Source of the DNA: Desnuesiella massiliensis
Lineage (GTDB): Bacteria > Bacillota > Clostridia > Clostridiales > Clostridiaceae
DNA: 64,000 nucleotides
Assembly (NCBI RefSeq): GCF_001403615.1
Contig: NZ_LN879456.1
Coordinates: forward strand, 496,001-560,000
Direction of reading: 5' to 3'
This document shows positions 24,007-33,291 of this stretch, piece after piece. The position numbers and the translations under genes are program-made. Positions within the stretch are counted from its first letter, which is position 1. Every line of letters starts with the position of its first letter. The notes under the pieces were generated by a model, which searched no databases, was not told the DNA's origin, and saw only the letters and a program-made list of their open reading frames with translations.

Positions 24007-25167
24007 ATGAGGTTTAATCCTATATCTTTTCTTTTTATTTTAGTTCTTATTATTCCTTTAGTGCGAGGGTTTATGTCAAAATTTAATTCTGACACTTTAA
24101 AAAATGATCTTAGAGATATAGAAAAAAGTATTTCTTTTGTAGCTTCTATGTTTTTAGCTATATATATAAATAAGAATATTTTTATTGAACATAACTGGGA
24201 TATATCCTTTGTTTTACCCAAAGCACTACTAGAATATTTGGATAAGCATGTTGCAATTATATATATTTTAATTTTACCATTAATTATGTATATACTATAC
24301 ATAATAATTCTATTTGTAATAGAGTTGTTGAATAAAATAACATTTTATCCTATATTTGATAATGTGGAAAGACATTTCAGAAATAAAAATAATTTTAGTA
24401 AAAGAATGTTAGGTTTTATTTTTGAGATACCAAGAGCCTTTTGCTATGTTTTAATCTTAGCCTTTGCTTTTAATTTTATGTCCATAATCAATTTAAATTC
24501 AATATTAAATGGCTATCTTGAACAATCCAAGCTTTATAGTTATGTTTGTAAGCAAATTGTAATTCCATTAACTAATTCTCCTTTGGCAAGGCAGTTACCC
24601 TATATAATTAATAATTCTTTTAAAATTGAAGTTAAACAAAATGCCTTAGAAAATAATTTAGATTACAAGAATAGCAAAATAAGACAGGTAATCTATTATA
24701 ATGGAATTACACTAGAGGAAGGTATAAAGTCCAATACGACTATAGATAATTTTGCAAAGGATATAGTTCTTAATTATAAAAATGATAAGTCTAAAGCCAG
24801 AGCTTTATATAATTGGATTGGTTCTAATATTGACTATGATTATAATAAGGCAAACTTGGTTTTAAACAATAATTTTAGTGTTCCTTCTGGGGCTATTCCT
24901 ACTTTTGACACGAAAAAAGGCATATGCTTTGATTATGCCTGCCTTTATGTAGCCATGGCTAGAGCAACAGGATTAAAGGTTAGAATGGTTACAGGAGAAG
25001 GATTTAATGGAGTAAGCTGGGTGAGCCATGCTTGGAATCAGGTTTATATTTCTGAAGAAGATAAGTGGATTAATGTGGATGCAACTTTTTATAAGGGGGG
25101 GAACTATTTTAATAGTAGAAGATTCGATTTAGACCATAAAGGTGATAAGATCATCGGGGAATGGTAA
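24007..25167 (+). CDS. Membrane-anchored transglutaminase-like protein
   Basis: 386 residues. Several hydrophobic helices occupy the first about 180 residues; the C-terminal part is a transglutaminase-core domain with Cys in KKGICFDYACLYVAMARATG, His in VSHAWNQVYI and Asp in WINVDATF, a complete Cys-His-Asp triad. Such proteins act as cysteine proteases or cross-linkers; topology places the enzyme domain next to the membrane, likely outside. The ATG at 24007 is seven bases after AGGTG; a GTG at 23998 directly abuts the recX stop and is an alternative start. A terminator follows. Confidence 0.85.
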   Translation: MRFNPISFLFILVLIIPLVRGFMSKFNSDTLKNDLRDIEKSISFVASMFLAIYINKNIFIEHNWDISFVLPKALLEYLDKHVAIIYILILPLIMYILYIIILFVIELLNKITFYPIFDNVERHFRNKNNFSKRMLGFIFEIPRAFCYVLILAFAFNFMSIINLNSILNGYLEQSKLYSYVCKQIVIPLTNSPLARQLPYIINNSFKIEVKQNALENNLDYKNSKIRQVIYYNGITLEEGIKSNTTIDNFAKDIVLNYKNDKSKARALYNWIGSNIDYDYNKANLVLNNNFSVPSGAIPTFDTKKGICFDYACLYVAMARATGLKVRMVTGEGFNGVSWVSHAWNQVYISEEDKWINVDATFYKGGNYFNSRRFDLDHKGDKIIGEW

Positions 25168-25195
25168 AAACACCCTTAATTTAGGGTGTTTTCTT
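25167..25195. terminator. Bidirectional terminator between transglutaminase and TPR genes
   Basis: aaaacaccct and agggtgtttt flank a 6-base loop taattt, with T-rich sequence after the stem in the plus direction. The stop codon of the convergent TPR gene falls within it. Confidence 0.8.
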
Positions 25196-25537
25196 GATAT
25201 TCTTTATGATTAAATTAATGGCTTTCTCACAGTCGTTATCATTGTGATTTAATGCCCAAGCTGTATTAAAATAAATAAGAGCTTTCTTATTATCACCTAA
25301 CATGGAATAGCAATAAGCTAAATTAAAAAAATATTTGCTGTCTTGTTTTAACAGTATAGCAGACTTTAGTAAATCTAAAGCCTTTGAAAATTCTTTAAGC
25401 TTTATGCAACATACTGCAGAATTATAATAAGAGCAAGCCTCATTTTCTTTATTTTCAATAGCCTTTTGGTATAGAGAAATAGCTTTTTTATAATCTTGAA
25501 GATTATAGTGTTCGTTAGCTTTTTGAAAGTAACTCAT
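25181..25537 (-). CDS. Small TPR-repeat protein
   Basis: 118 residues consisting of about three tetratricopeptide repeats: YFQKANEHYNLQDYKKAISL, then a second from ACSYYNSAVCCIKLKEFSKA and a third from YFFNLAYCYSMLGDNKKALI, each with the W/G/Y/A/P-type helix pairs. TPR proteins act as protein-protein scaffolds; nothing indicates a partner. AGGAGGTAAAA precedes the ATG. It is convergent with the transglutaminase gene and monocistronic. Confidence 0.85.
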   Translation of the reverse strand: MSYFQKANEHYNLQDYKKAISLYQKAIENKENEACSYYNSAVCCIKLKEFSKALDLLKSAILLKQDSKYFFNLAYCYSMLGDNKKALIYFNTAWALNHNDNDCEKAINLIIKNIKKTP

Positions 25538-25768
25538 TTTTACCTCCTAGAGAATGTAAAATATTTTCTATATTATTTAGATTTTTAGCCAATAATAAGA
25601 AAAATATTCATAATATATAAAAGTTAAAGTAATTCTGCTTTATTGCTATAAAAATACGTATTATTTCATAGAAATGAAGTAAGTTAACCTAAAAGCCATC
25701 ATTGTGAAAGTTGAATTATTGAGATTAAAAAATATAGAATTAATTAGATTATATTAAAGAATATACCA

Positions 25769-25797
25769 TTGACGTTTGAAATAAGTGATGCTAAAAT
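25769..25797 (+). promoter_or_regulatory. Candidate sigma-A promoter of the activase gene
   Basis: TTGACG (25769-25774), 17-base spacer, TAAAAT (25792-25797). It implies a 5' leader of about 150 bases. Confidence 0.5.
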
Positions 25798-25861
25798 TTG
25801 TTAATAACCCTTTTATTTGCACCATACACATATATTGCTTATGACTTTAAGATGTGATTTT

Positions 25862-25907
25862 TAACACTCATTTTACATTAATTATTTTTATATTAATATG
25901 AGTGTTA
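25862..25907 (+). repeat. Inverted repeat in the activase leader
   Basis: taacactcat (25862-25871) and its exact complement (25898-25907); the 26-base loop contains further attaat self-complementarity and the 3' side is followed by tattattttt. It could be an attenuator, an operator or an RNA-stabilising hairpin. Confidence 0.45.
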
Positions 25908-25955
25908 TATTATTTTTATATATAGTATTATTTGTAAAGAAAGAGATGATATTTA

Positions 25956-28900
25956 ATGAGAGAAGTAATTCACGTTGGATTAGATGTAGGTTCTACTACA
26001 GTTAAAATAGTACTTATGGATAAAAACGATAGATTAATTTATGGTAAATATGAGAGGCACTTTTCCGATATAAAAAAAGCTATAGTGAAATTGCTACAAG
26101 AAGCCTATGAGGAGTATAAGAATAATGATATAACAATAAATGTGACTGGATCAGGGGGAATGGCTATTTCAAAATGGCTTAGTATTCCATTTGTTCAGGA
26201 GGTAATTGCTTCTACAAATACTGTTGAGAGATTTATACCTGAAACAGATGTAGCCATTGAACTTGGCGGCGAAGATGCAAAGATAACTTATTTTTCAAAA
26301 GGTATAGAGCAGAGAATGAATGGTACTTGTGCAGGTGGAACTGGTGCTTTTATAGATCAAATGGCCTCACTACTCCAGACAGATGCTTTAGGACTCAATG
26401 AATTAGCTAAAAACTATAAAACTATTTATCCTATAGCTGCTAGGTGCGGAGTTTTTGCTAAAACCGATGTTCAGCCTTTATTAAATGAAGGGGCAAGTAA
26501 AGAAGATATTGCAGTATCTATTTTACAAGCAGTAGTTACTCAAACAGTAAGTGGACTTGCTTGCGGAAAACCAATTAGAGGAAATATCGCCTTTTTAGGC
26601 GGTCCCTTATATTTTTTATCTGAATTAAGAAATAGATTTAAAGAAACTTTGAATTTAAGAGAAGAACAGGTAATATTTCCGAAAAATTCACAGCTATTTG
26701 TAGCTATGGGGGCAGCTTTAGCTTCAAAAAAGAGCTATAGCATGTATTTTGAGAGTTTAATTAATAAGCTAAATAATATTAAAGACATAGAAGATAAAGA
26801 AATAGAAAGATTACGTCCTTTGTTTGTAGATAAAGAGGAGCTTAAGGATTTTAAAAATAGGCATTATAATAATAAATTGGTAAAACAAGATCTAGGACAT
26901 TACAGCGGTAAGTGTTACTTAGGTATAGATGCAGGCTCTACTACAACGAAGATAGTGCTAATAGGTGAAAAAGAAGAGCTATTATATACTTACTATGGAG
27001 GCAATCAAGGCAATCCGCTAAATTTGATAGTAAATGTACTGAAAGATTTGTACAGTAAGTTGCCTTCTAAGGCCGTCATAGTAAATTCAACGGTAACAGG
27101 TTATGGCGAGGCTTTGATTAAAGCAGCTTTATCTGTAGATGTAGGAGAAATAGAAACCATAGCTCACTACAAAGCTGCAGAGTATTTTTTGCCTGGGGTT
27201 GACTTTATATTAGATATTGGCGGACAAGATATGAAATGCCTCAGAATAAAAAATGGTGTCATTGATAGTATTTTATTAAATGAAGCTTGCTCCTCAGGCT
27301 GTGGTTCATTTATTGAGACCTTTGCAAAATCATTAAATTTAAGCGTACAACAATTTGCTGAAGAGGCACTTTTAGCTCATAATCCTGTAGATTTAGGATC
27401 AAGGTGTACTGTTTTCATGAACTCCAGAGTTAAACAAGCTCAAAAGGAGGGTGCTACTGTAGGGGATATTTCAGCGGGGCTATCTTATTCTGTAATAAAA
27501 AATGCATTATTTAAGGTAATAAAAATTCGCGATCCTAAAGAAATGGGAAGGAAAATAATAGTTCAAGGTGGTACTTTTTATAATGACGCAGTATTAAGAA
27601 GCTTCGAGTTAGTTTCTGGTAGAGAGGCTGTTAGACCTGAGATAGCTGGTCTAATGGGAGCTTTTGGAGCAGCTTTAATAGCCAAAGAAAGATTTGATGG
27701 ACAATATAAATCCACATTGGTCAATTATGATGAATTAGATAATTTTACTGTAGATACTTCTATGAAAAGGTGTGGGCTTTGCGGAAATAATTGTTTGCTT
27801 ACTATAAATAAGTTCTCTGATGGAAATAGCTTCATTTCTGGTAACAGATGTGAAAGAGGAGCTGGAAAGGAAATCTCTAACTCTGATATTCCCAATCTCT
27901 ACGATTATAAATACAAAAGGACATTTGATTATAAACCTTTAAGTGCTGAAGAGGCTAAAAGAGGCAGAGTAGGTATACCAAGAGTATTAAATTTATATGA
28001 AAACTTTCCTTTTTGGGTAACGTTTTTTAGAGAATTAGGATTTAGAGTGGAATTGTCACCTAGATCTAATAAAAAGATATATGAATTGGGTATGGAAACA
28101 ATACCCTCTGAATCTGCTTGTTATCCAGCTAAAATTGTTCATGGTCATATTATGAGCTTAGTTAATAAAAATGTAGATCTTATATTCTATCCGTGCATTC
28201 CTTACGAAAATAAAGAGTTTGAAGATGCTGATAACCATTATAATTGTCCTATTGTAACTTCTTACCCGGAGGTTATAAAAAATAATATGGATGTTTTAAA
28301 AGAAAAGAATATAAAGTTTATGAATCCTTTTATTTCATTAAATAATAAAAGCAAGTTAACAAAACGCTTGTTTGATGAATTTAAACAATTCAATGTTTCT
28401 TATAAAGAAATAGTAAAAGCAGTGGACAATGCCTTTGAAGAAAGAGAATTATTTAAAAAGGATATAGAAATAAAAGGACAGGAAGTACTAGATTATCTAA
28501 TAAGAACCGGGAATAAAGGAATTGTTTTAAGTGGTAGACCCTACCATATAGATCCAGAGATCAATCATGGAATTCCTAATGTGATTACTAGCTTTGGTAT
28601 GGCAGTGCTAACAGAGGATAGTATAGCTCATTTAGCTAAAATAGATAGACCTCTAAGGGTGGTTGACCAGTGGATGTATCACAGCAGGCTGTATGCGGCT
28701 GCAAACTTTGTAGCTACTCAAAATAATCTGGAGTTGATACAGCTAAATTCCTTTGGTTGTGGTTTGGATGCAGTTACCACGGATCAAGTGCAAGAGATAC
28801 TATCCAATTCAGGAAAAATATATACAGTATTAAAAATTGATGAAGGAAATAACTTGGGCGCAGTAAAGATAAGAATAAGATCCCTAAAGGCGGCCCTTGA

Positions 28901-30245
28901 AGAAAGAGATAGAAATAATTATATTTCTAAGCCAGAAGTTTTAGATTATCCTAGAATAGAATTTACTAAAGAAATGAGAGAAACACATACAATTTTAGCA
29001 CCAGAAATGTCCCCTATTCATTTTCAATTTGTTCAAGAGGCTTTTAAAGCTTCAGGATATAATTTAGTGGTACTTCCATCCATAGATAAAAAGGCAGTGG
29101 AGGAAGGGTTAAGATATGTTAATAATGATGCCTGCTATCCTTCTATTATTGTAGTAGGACAGATAATAGAAGCATTAAAGTCAGGGAATTATGATGCAAA
29201 CAATATCTCCGTTATAATTTCTCAAACCGGAGGAGGCTGTAGAGCTACTAATTATATAGGCTTTTTAAGGAAAGCTCTCAAAGATGCAGGCTATGGAAAT
29301 ATTCCCGTTATATCTTTAAATGCAGGAGGTCTTGAGCAAAACTCAGGCTTTAAGATAACAGCCTCTTTAATAAATAAAGGGTTAATGGGTCTTGTCTATG
29401 GAGATATACTAATGAGAGTGCTATATAAGGTCAGACCCTACGAAAAAATAAAAGGATCTGCCAATAAATTGTACGAGCATTGGGTTAGAAAGGCAAAGTC
29501 TAATGTTATTAATGGAAGTCTAAAGGAATTTAAAACTAACATAAAAGAATTAGTAAAAGATTTTGATACTTTAGAAATTAACCAAGTTAAAAAGCCTAAA
29601 GTGGGACTTGTAGGGGAAATATTAGTAAAATTCCATCCTACTGCAAACAATAATGTGGTAGATATAATAGAAGATGAAGGTGCAGAGGCAGTGATGCCTG
29701 ATTTAATTGATTTCTTCTTATATTCAGCTTATGACTCAGATTTTAAATACAAATATTTATCTGGGAGTAAGAAGGGACAAATTGGGGGATTATTAGCTAT
29801 TAAAGGTATAGAGTTTTATAGAAAAACTATGAAAGAAGCTTTAGAAAAGAGCAAAAGATTTGAAGCACCAAAAACTATACAAGAACTAGCAAAAAAAGCT
29901 TCAGAAATTGTATCTCTGGGTAATCAAACTGGAGAGGGTTGGTTCTTAACTGCGGAGATGATTGAGCTGATAGAAAGTGGCGTAAATAATATTATCTGTA
30001 TGCAGCCTTTTGCTTGTTTGCCAAATCATGTTACAGGTAAAGGAATGATAAAAGCTCTAAAAGAAAAATATCCTGAATCTAATATTACTGCAGTAGATTA
30101 TGATCCAGGAGCCAGTGAGGTTAATCAGCTAAACAGAATAAAGCTTATGATGGCTGTAGCCTTTAAGAATTTAGAGAAAGAAAATATACTTCCTAAGGAC
30201 ATCGAAGAAGATATTGCCTTAGAAGCCTTAGATAATAAAGCATGA
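25956..30245 (+). CDS. Giant 2-hydroxyacyl-CoA dehydratase activase-related protein
   Basis: 1429 residues. Two BcrAD/BadFG-type ASKHA ATPase domains come first (phosphate loops LDVGSTTVKIVL at 6-17 and GIDAGSTTTKIVL near 324), each with the cluster-ligand Cys region (NGTCAGGTGAFID; EACSSGCGSFIE). A DUF2229 segment follows (about 650-1000) with CGLCGNNC and RCERGAG cysteines, and the C-terminal part resembles the HgdB-type dehydratase subunit (NNDACYPSIIVVGQ, QTGGGCRATNY, MQPFACLPNHVTGKG). Family members are ATP-driven electron donors around double-cubane or [4Fe-4S] clusters, relatives of archerases. This fused form is common in clostridia, but its substrate is unknown. No hgdA/B partner genes are adjacent. 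Confidence 0.9.
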   Translation: MREVIHVGLDVGSTTVKIVLMDKNDRLIYGKYERHFSDIKKAIVKLLQEAYEEYKNNDITINVTGSGGMAISKWLSIPFVQEVIASTNTVERFIPETDVAIELGGEDAKITYFSKGIEQRMNGTCAGGTGAFIDQMASLLQTDALGLNELAKNYKTIYPIAARCGVFAKTDVQPLLNEGASKEDIAVSILQAVVTQTVSGLACGKPIRGNIAFLGGPLYFLSELRNRFKETLNLREEQVIFPKNSQLFVAMGAALASKKSYSMYFESLINKLNNIKDIEDKEIERLRPLFVDKEELKDFKNRHYNNKLVKQDLGHYSGKCYLGIDAGSTTTKIVLIGEKEELLYTYYGGNQGNPLNLIVNVLKDLYSKLPSKAVIVNSTVTGYGEALIKAALSVDVGEIETIAHYKAAEYFLPGVDFILDIGGQDMKCLRIKNGVIDSILLNEACSSGCGSFIETFAKSLNLSVQQFAEEALLAHNPVDLGSRCTVFMNSRVKQAQKEGATVGDISAGLSYSVIKNALFKVIKIRDPKEMGRKIIVQGGTFYNDAVLRSFELVSGREAVRPEIAGLMGAFGAALIAKERFDGQYKSTLVNYDELDNFTVDTSMKRCGLCGNNCLLTINKFSDGNSFISGNRCERGAGKEISNSDIPNLYDYKYKRTFDYKPLSAEEAKRGRVGIPRVLNLYENFPFWVTFFRELGFRVELSPRSNKKIYELGMETIPSESACYPAKIVHGHIMSLVNKNVDLIFYPCIPYENKEFEDADNHYNCPIVTSYPEVIKNNMDVLKEKNIKFMNPFISLNNKSKLTKRLFDEFKQFNVSYKEIVKAVDNAFEERELFKKDIEIKGQEVLDYLIRTGNKGIVLSGRPYHIDPEINHGIPNVITSFGMAVLTEDSIAHLAKIDRPLRVVDQWMYHSRLYAAANFVATQNNLELIQLNSFGCGLDAVTTDQVQEILSNSGKIYTVLKIDEGNNLGAVKIRIRSLKAALEERDRNNYISKPEVLDYPRIEFTKEMRETHTILAPEMSPIHFQFVQEAFKASGYNLVVLPSIDKKAVEEGLRYVNNDACYPSIIVVGQIIEALKSGNYDANNISVIISQTGGGCRATNYIGFLRKALKDAGYGNIPVISLNAGGLEQNSGFKITASLINKGLMGLVYGDILMRVLYKVRPYEKIKGSANKLYEHWVRKAKSNVINGSLKEFKTNIKELVKDFDTLEINQVKKPKVGLVGEILVKFHPTANNNVVDIIEDEGAEAVMPDLIDFFLYSAYDSDFKYKYLSGSKKGQIGGLLAIKGIEFYRKTMKEALEKSKRFEAPKTIQELAKKASEIVSLGNQTGEGWFLTAEMIELIESGVNNIICMQPFACLPNHVTGKGMIKALKEKYPESNITAVDYDPGASEVNQLNRIKLMMAVAFKNLEKENILPKDIEEDIALEALDNKA

Positions 30246-30262
30246 TACATTTCAATTTACAC

Positions 30263-30290
30263 TTGACAGTGACATAAATAATATTATAAT
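30263..30290 (+). promoter_or_regulatory. Sigma-A promoter of the valS T-box leader
   Basis: Perfect TTGACA (30263-30268), 16-base spacer, perfect TATAAT (30285-30290). Confidence 0.8.
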
Positions 30291-30304
30291 TATCTTATAA
30301 ATAA

Positions 30305-30545
30305 ATATATAAGCTGTGACAAAGAGGAGTAAAGATTAAAAGTGTTTTACAGAGAAAAAACCCATAGGCTGAAAGGTTTTTATTCAACTAAGTCTTGAAG
30401 GTAGCTTTTGAGCTTCTTTGCTGAAATTATAGTAGGTAAAGACGGTGTTCTAGCCGTTAATGAATAAGAGCCCATGCTTAGTGGGAAAAAAGGTGGTACC
30501 GCGAATAGGTCTTCGTCCTTTTATTAGGACGAAGGCTTTTTTTAA
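30305..30545 (+). ncRNA. T-box leader, valine-specific
   Basis: The T-box proper is aggtggtaccgcg (30491-30503), followed by the terminator cttcgtcct/aggacgaag (30511-30519, 30526-30534) and a T-run (30537-30543). In the stem I specifier loop, gaag is followed by GTA (30401-30403), a valine codon; the corresponding position of the pheS leader is TTC. The UGGU of the T-box fits an ACCA tRNA end. Uncharged tRNA-Val should stabilise the antiterminator and turn on valS. Confidence 0.95.
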
Positions 30546-30637
30546 TTTATCAGATGCTAACACCGTGATAAATTATTTCAAAACTATTTATGTTAAAGTA
30601 AATAAACAATTTTGTATAAAAGTAGGAGGAAAACATT

Positions 30638-33283
30638 ATGGAAGAAAACAAAAATATTTCTACAACCTATAGTCCGAAAGAGTTTGAAGGTAGGATTTAT
30701 AAATCTTGGGAAGAGAAAAAATATTTTACACCAAAAGTTGATAAAAGTAAAAAGCCTTACACAATTATAATGCCGCCACCAAATATAACCGGAAAATTAC
30801 ATTTAGGTCATGCCTTAGACAATACTTTGCAGGATATTCTAATTAGGGTAAAAAGGATGCAAGGCTTTTCTACCCTTTGGTTGCCTGGAGAAGATCATGC
30901 TAGTATTGCTACAGAAGTAAAAGTAGAAAATGAACTTTTAAAGCAAGGACTTAAAAAGAAAGAAATGGGAAGAGAAGCTTTTTTAGAAAAGGTTTGGGAA
31001 TGGACCGATGAATATAGAGAGAGAATAAGAGAACAATTAAAGAAGATGGGATGTTCTGCAGACTTTACTCGTGAAAGTTTTACTATGGACGAAAAACTAA
31101 GTAAGGCGGTAAGACATGTTTTTGTAAAGTTATATAATGAAGGTCTCATTTATCAAGGAGATAGAATTACCAATTGGTGTCCAAAATGTATGACGGCTCT
31201 TTCCGATGCAGAGATTGAATACAAAGAACAACAGGGTAATTTCTGGCATGTTAAATATCCTGTAAAAGGTACTGAGGAATATTTAGAAATTGCTACTACT
31301 AGACCTGAGACAATGCTAGGAGATACTGCAGTAGCTGTAAACCCAAAGGATGAGAGATTTGCTCATCTAGTAGGAAAGACTTTATTACTACCATTGGTAA
31401 ATAGAGAGATTCCCATTATCGCTGATGAATATGTTGATATGGAGTTTGGAACTGGTGCAGTAAAAATAACTCCTGCTCATGATCCCAATGACTATCTTGT
31501 AGGAAAAAGACATAACTTGCCGGAAATTAAGATCATGGATGATAAAGGCTCCATAAATGAAGCTGGTGGAAAATATGCGGGCATGGATAGATATGAAGCA
31601 AGAAAAGCCATAGTTAAGGATTTAGAGGAACAAGGTTATTTAGTTAACATTAAGCCTCACCTTCATAATGTAAGTTGCCATGATAGATGTGGAACCACCA
31701 TAGAACCTTTAATATCAAAACAATGGTATGTGAAAATGGAATCCCTAGCTAAACCTGCTGTAGAAGTAGTGAAAGAGAAGAAGACTAAATTTGTTCCTGA
31801 AAGATTTGAAAAAGTTTATTATAATTGGATGGAAAATATCCAAGACTGGTGTATATCTAGACAATTATGGTGGGGACATAGGATTCCAGTTTGGTACTGT
31901 AAGGATTGCGGAGAAATAATTGTTACTATGGAAGACCCAACTGCTTGCACAAAATGTGGAAGCAGCAAAATAGAACAGGATAATGATGTGCTAGATACTT
32001 GGTTCAGCTCAGCTCTATGGCCTTTTTCTACCTTGGGATGGCCAGAGAACTCAGAGGATTTAAAATACTTCTATCCAACAAGCACCTTGGTTACTGGTTA
32101 TGATATTATATTTTTCTGGGTAGCTAGGATGATATTCTCTGGAATACACAATATGGGAGAAACTCCTTTTGATACTGTATTTATACATGGTATTATAAGA
32201 GACTCTGAAGGAAGAAAGATGTCTAAGTCTTTAGGCAACGGAGTAGATCCATTAGAAGTTATAGATACTTATGGTGCAGATGCTTTAAGATTTATGTTAG
32301 TAACTGGAAATGCGCCAGGTAATGATATAAGATTCTATCCTGAAAGAGTAGAGGCTGCTAGAAACTTTGCAAATAAAATATGGAATGCTTCAAGATTTGT
32401 GCTTATGAATTTAGATAGTACCTTAATGGAAAAATATAAAAATGAAAAAGACTATACCTTAGCTGATAGATGGATATTATCTAGAATGAATACCTTAGTA
32501 AAGGAAGTTACGGAAAATATTGACAAATATGAACTAGGAATTGCTTTGCAGAAGATTTATGATTTTATGTGGACGGAGTTCTGTGATTGGTATATAGAAT
32601 TAAGCAAGCCAGTATTATATGGAGAAGATGAAAAACAAAAGGGGATCACCTTTAATGTGCTATATAAGGTTTTAGTAACTGGATTACAACTATTACACCC
32701 AGTTATGCCTTTTATAACAGAGGAGATTTACACTCACTTAGATGCTGAATATGAATCTATCACTATTTCTAACTGGCCAAATTATGAAGAAGGCCTAAAG
32801 GATTTAGAGGCAGAAAAAGAGATGGATTTAATCATTGAAGCAATTAAAGCTTTAAGAAATGTAAGAGCTGAAATGAATGTTCCGCCTTCAAGAAAAGCTA
32901 AAGTAATGGCTTATGCGGCAGAGGAAGCTATAAGTGCATTTAAAAATGGAGTAACTTATTTTGAAAAGTTAGCTTCTGCTTCTGAAGTTGAGTTTATAAA
33001 GGATAAAGATTCAGTGCCTGAAAATTCAGTATCCGTAGTTATAAGAGGGGGAGAGCTATTTATGCCTCTATTGGATTTAGTAGATAGAGAGAAGGAATTA
33101 GAGAGATTAAATAAAGAAAAAGATAAATTGCAAGGTGAAATAGATAGAGTAGAAAAGAAATTAAATAATCAAAGCTTTGTAAGTAAAGCACCAGAAACGG
33201 TAGTAGCTGAAGAAAAGGCTAAGGGAGAGAAATACAGAGTCATGTTAGAGGCTGTTTTAACAAGAATTGAAAGTTTAAAATAG
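30638..33283 (+). CDS. valS: Valyl-tRNA synthetase
   Basis: 881 residues, the normal bacterial ValRS size. Class I signatures are PPPNITGKLHLGHAL (HIGH equivalent, near 46-60) and GRKMSKSLGNGVDP (KMSKS). The editing domain carries ATTRPETMLGDTAVAVNP and GTGAVKITPAHDPND, zinc-type cysteines appear in WYCKDCG and CTKCGSS, and the C-terminal coiled-coil arm (about 810-880) is present. It charges tRNA-Val in the cytoplasm. AGGAGG lies in front of the ATG, and a valine T-box controls the gene. folC starts nine bases after its stop, an association seen in many Firmicutes. Confidence 0.98.
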   Translation: MEENKNISTTYSPKEFEGRIYKSWEEKKYFTPKVDKSKKPYTIIMPPPNITGKLHLGHALDNTLQDILIRVKRMQGFSTLWLPGEDHASIATEVKVENELLKQGLKKKEMGREAFLEKVWEWTDEYRERIREQLKKMGCSADFTRESFTMDEKLSKAVRHVFVKLYNEGLIYQGDRITNWCPKCMTALSDAEIEYKEQQGNFWHVKYPVKGTEEYLEIATTRPETMLGDTAVAVNPKDERFAHLVGKTLLLPLVNREIPIIADEYVDMEFGTGAVKITPAHDPNDYLVGKRHNLPEIKIMDDKGSINEAGGKYAGMDRYEARKAIVKDLEEQGYLVNIKPHLHNVSCHDRCGTTIEPLISKQWYVKMESLAKPAVEVVKEKKTKFVPERFEKVYYNWMENIQDWCISRQLWWGHRIPVWYCKDCGEIIVTMEDPTACTKCGSSKIEQDNDVLDTWFSSALWPFSTLGWPENSEDLKYFYPTSTLVTGYDIIFFWVARMIFSGIHNMGETPFDTVFIHGIIRDSEGRKMSKSLGNGVDPLEVIDTYGADALRFMLVTGNAPGNDIRFYPERVEAARNFANKIWNASRFVLMNLDSTLMEKYKNEKDYTLADRWILSRMNTLVKEVTENIDKYELGIALQKIYDFMWTEFCDWYIELSKPVLYGEDEKQKGITFNVLYKVLVTGLQLLHPVMPFITEEIYTHLDAEYESITISNWPNYEEGLKDLEAEKEMDLIIEAIKALRNVRAEMNVPPSRKAKVMAYAAEEAISAFKNGVTYFEKLASASEVEFIKDKDSVPENSVSVVIRGGELFMPLLDLVDREKELERLNKEKDKLQGEIDRVEKKLNNQSFVSKAPETVVAEEKAKGEKYRVMLEAVLTRIESLK

Positions 33284-33291
33284 GTGTAAAT

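Larger units (their letters stand above)
25538..25955. other. Intergenic region before the dehydratase activase, 418 bp
   Basis: AT-rich divergent spacer. It contains a plausible promoter for the activase (25769-25797) and an inverted repeat in the resulting leader (25862-25907). I see no known riboswitch class in it. Confidence 0.45.

Noticed and set aside
30460..30672. An open frame running through the valS leader into valS
   Set aside because: It covers the T-box and terminator and ends in the valS N-terminus in another frame; the region is a structured RNA.
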